Assembly: GCA_027659245.1 (NCBI GenBank) | Contig: JAQDPW010000022.1 | Location: 1 to 37,810 of the forward strand | Reading direction: 5' to 3' | Source: Streptococcaceae bacterium AM104-57 | GTDB taxonomy: Bacteria > Bacillota > Bacilli > Lactobacillales > Streptococcaceae | Length of the DNA stretch: 37,810 nucleotides | Shown: positions 36,861-37,810 of the stretch, one piece after another | How positions within the stretch are numbered: position 1 is the stretch's first letter | Layout of the letters: each line of letters starts with the position of its first letter | The notes under the pieces: model-generated | Databases searched by the model: none | Told to the model about the DNA's origin: nothing | What the model saw: the letters and a program-made list of their open reading frames with translations, nothing else | Made by a program: the position numbers and the translations under genes

Positions 36861-36915
36861 TATAAAACAATCTACTTTTAAACACATTGTCTAAAAATGT
36901 TCATATGGAGGGAAC

Positions 36916-37458
36916 ATGCAAGAAAGTAATAAACGATTAAAAACCAAGCGTATTATCGAAAATGCCATGGTAGAATTATTGATGGAACAACCATTCGATC
37001 AGATTACAACTGTTAAATTAGCACAAAAAGCTGGAATTAGCCGCTCCAGTTTCTATACTCATTACAAAGATAAATACGATATGATTGAACATTACCAGAG
37101 TAAACTATTTCATACCTTCGAATATATCTTTCAAAAACATGCTAATCAGAAACGAGATGCTATTCTAGAAGTATTTGAATACTTAGAATCAGAACCTCTT
37201 CTAGCAGCTCTTTTATCTGAAAATGGAACCAAGGAAATTCAAAATTTCCTGAGAAATAAACTTCACATCCTACTGAGTACAGATCTTCAAAAACGTTTTA
37301 TGCAACTCAAACTAAATGAAGTAGAATTAGAATACAGTAGCATCTACCTGACAAATGCTCTCTTTGGAGTCTGTCAAACCTGGATTGCCCACGGAAAAAA
37401 AGAAAGTCCACAAGAAATCACGGACTTTTTAATGAAAATGTTAGGGGATACAAATTAA
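36916..37458 (+). CDS. TetR/AcrR family transcriptional regulator
   Basis: The 180 residues have an N-terminal TetR HTH (about 10-60: RIIENAMVELLMEQPFDQIT, then VKLAQKAGISRSSFYTHYKDK) and a C-terminal ligand/dimer domain with a mixed helical region. The start follows ATGGAGGGAAC. It faces the pip-like gene across 129 bp, so autoregulation and control of pip are likely (inference). The effector is unknown. Codon use and composition look like the neighbours. Confidence 0.9.
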   Translation: MQESNKRLKTKRIIENAMVELLMEQPFDQITTVKLAQKAGISRSSFYTHYKDKYDMIEHYQSKLFHTFEYIFQKHANQKRDAILEVFEYLESEPLLAALLSENGTKEIQNFLRNKLHILLSTDLQKRFMQLKLNEVELEYSSIYLTNALFGVCQTWIAHGKKESPQEITDFLMKMLGDTN

Positions 37459-37465
37459 TAAAAAA

Positions 37466-37513
37466 GCTCTATAATATTTATAGGAAATCACCCCCCTATG
37501 AATATTATGGAGC
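37466..37513 (+). repeat. Long hairpin after tetR (terminator or element end)
   Basis: A 19-bp stem (37466-37484 with 37495-37513, 17 Watson-Crick and 2 G-T pairs) has GCTC/GAGC tips and a C-rich loop. CTATTTTGTTATT follows. It begins 8 nt after the tetR stop and can terminate it. It is longer and more repeat-like than the other terminators here. From 37514 to 37631 I see no gene. Confidence 0.7.
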
Positions 37514-37631
37514 CTATTTTGTTATTCTTATTAGGCTAAGGCAATACAATTTCCTTAGTTTTATTTTCGGACACAAATCATTATCTATCCGTATGTTAGG
37601 TATGCCTCCCCTCATTACATCGGACAAAGAA

Positions 37632-37810
37632 TCAAAAAGAGGTTGGGCAAAAACTCTCTTCAAAATCAAACCACACAGTGATTCCAGTCTTAAATCCAAT
37701 CAAGCTGAAAGAAACACTGTGTGGTTTTTGAATAGTTGATGTTTTAGAGGCTAGATTCTTGGCCAATTTGGTGAGATTCATGCTCATAAAGATGAATCCT
37801 ATCTCTGTTG
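37632..37810 (-). pseudogene. C-terminal part of an IS1182-like transposase (runs off window)
   Basis: On the minus strand a frame enters at 37808 and stops at TGA (37632-37634). It reads 58 residues that include FMSMNLTKLAKNLASK and end WFDFEESFCPTSF. This resembles, from memory, the C-terminus of IS1182-family transposases common in streptococci. The rest lies beyond the window, so whether the gene is intact cannot be judged. The longest ORF starting at 37699 is in another frame and is a shadow. Confidence 0.6.

Noticed and set aside
37514..37699. 61-codon minus-strand ORF at the right end
   Set aside because: Its first part is out of frame with the transposase-like reading at 37632-37808, and the rest resembles nothing I know; no ribosome site.

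Overview
The window is chromosomal DNA of a mitis-group Streptococcus (S. mitis/oralis/pneumoniae type). Evidence: low GC; a choline-binding CHAP hydrolase (CbpD), which implies phosphocholine-decorated teichoic acids; a perfect SigX/ComX box in front of comFA-comFC; PcsB with a WalR-type box; and, as I recall the pneumococcal map, the order dnaB-rplI-gdpP-hpf-comFC-comFA-yigZ-cysK-tsf-rpsB-pcsB-mreDC-ecfTA2A1-pgsA-rodZ-M16 pair-yaaA-recF-guaB-trpS-ABC-F. It is mostly core genome, with a few IS scars. Two perfect parS palindromes (20478-20493 and 32482-32497) suggest a position near the chromosomal origin.

Layout. 1-4020: polA and cbpD, both minus, with a 47-bp hairpin repeat downstream of polA. 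4119-8230: gdpP-rplI-dnaB-veg, a tightly coupled minus-strand operon (two ATGA overlaps) behind an extended -10 promoter. 8300-10944: hpf, then the late-competence operon comFA-comFC. 10973-13137: yigZ, a small PH-like protein and cysK on the plus strand. 13196-15274: rpsB-tsf with a structured 5' leader and an intergenic attenuator-like hairpin. 15297-15442: a non-coding stretch with inverted and direct repeats. 15503-24555: pcsB, and a probable nine-gene minus-strand unit for envelope and cell shape (two M16 peptidases, rodZ, pgsA, ecfA1-ecfA2-ecfT, mreC-mreD). 24652-26143: yaaA-recF. 26160-26970: an IS200/IS605-family insertion with a nonsense-mutated transposase, beside the second copy of the 47-bp repeat. 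26988-29654: guaB and trpS. 29802-34127: an ABC-F ATPase and a large YfhO-type membrane protein. 34126-37458: a YhgE/Pip-type membrane protein and a divergent TetR regulator. 37466-37810: a long hairpin and the C-terminal end of an IS1182-like transposase running off the window.

Themes. Envelope growth dominates: PcsB, MreCD, RodZ, PgsA, YfhO, CbpD and GdpP (c-di-AMP turnover). Competence is represented by comFA/comFC and cbpD, and translation/ribosome maintenance by rpsB, tsf, rplI, hpf, trpS and ABC-F. I found no CRISPR array, tRNA, rRNA, prophage or obvious defence island. The points most worth a second look are the ABC-F protein, whose degenerate residues all fall in one composite ATP site; the two parS sites inside genes; the putative leaderless starts of polA, comFA and yigZ; the WalR box built into the mreD terminator; the rpsB leader; and the repeat-rich gap at 15297-15442.
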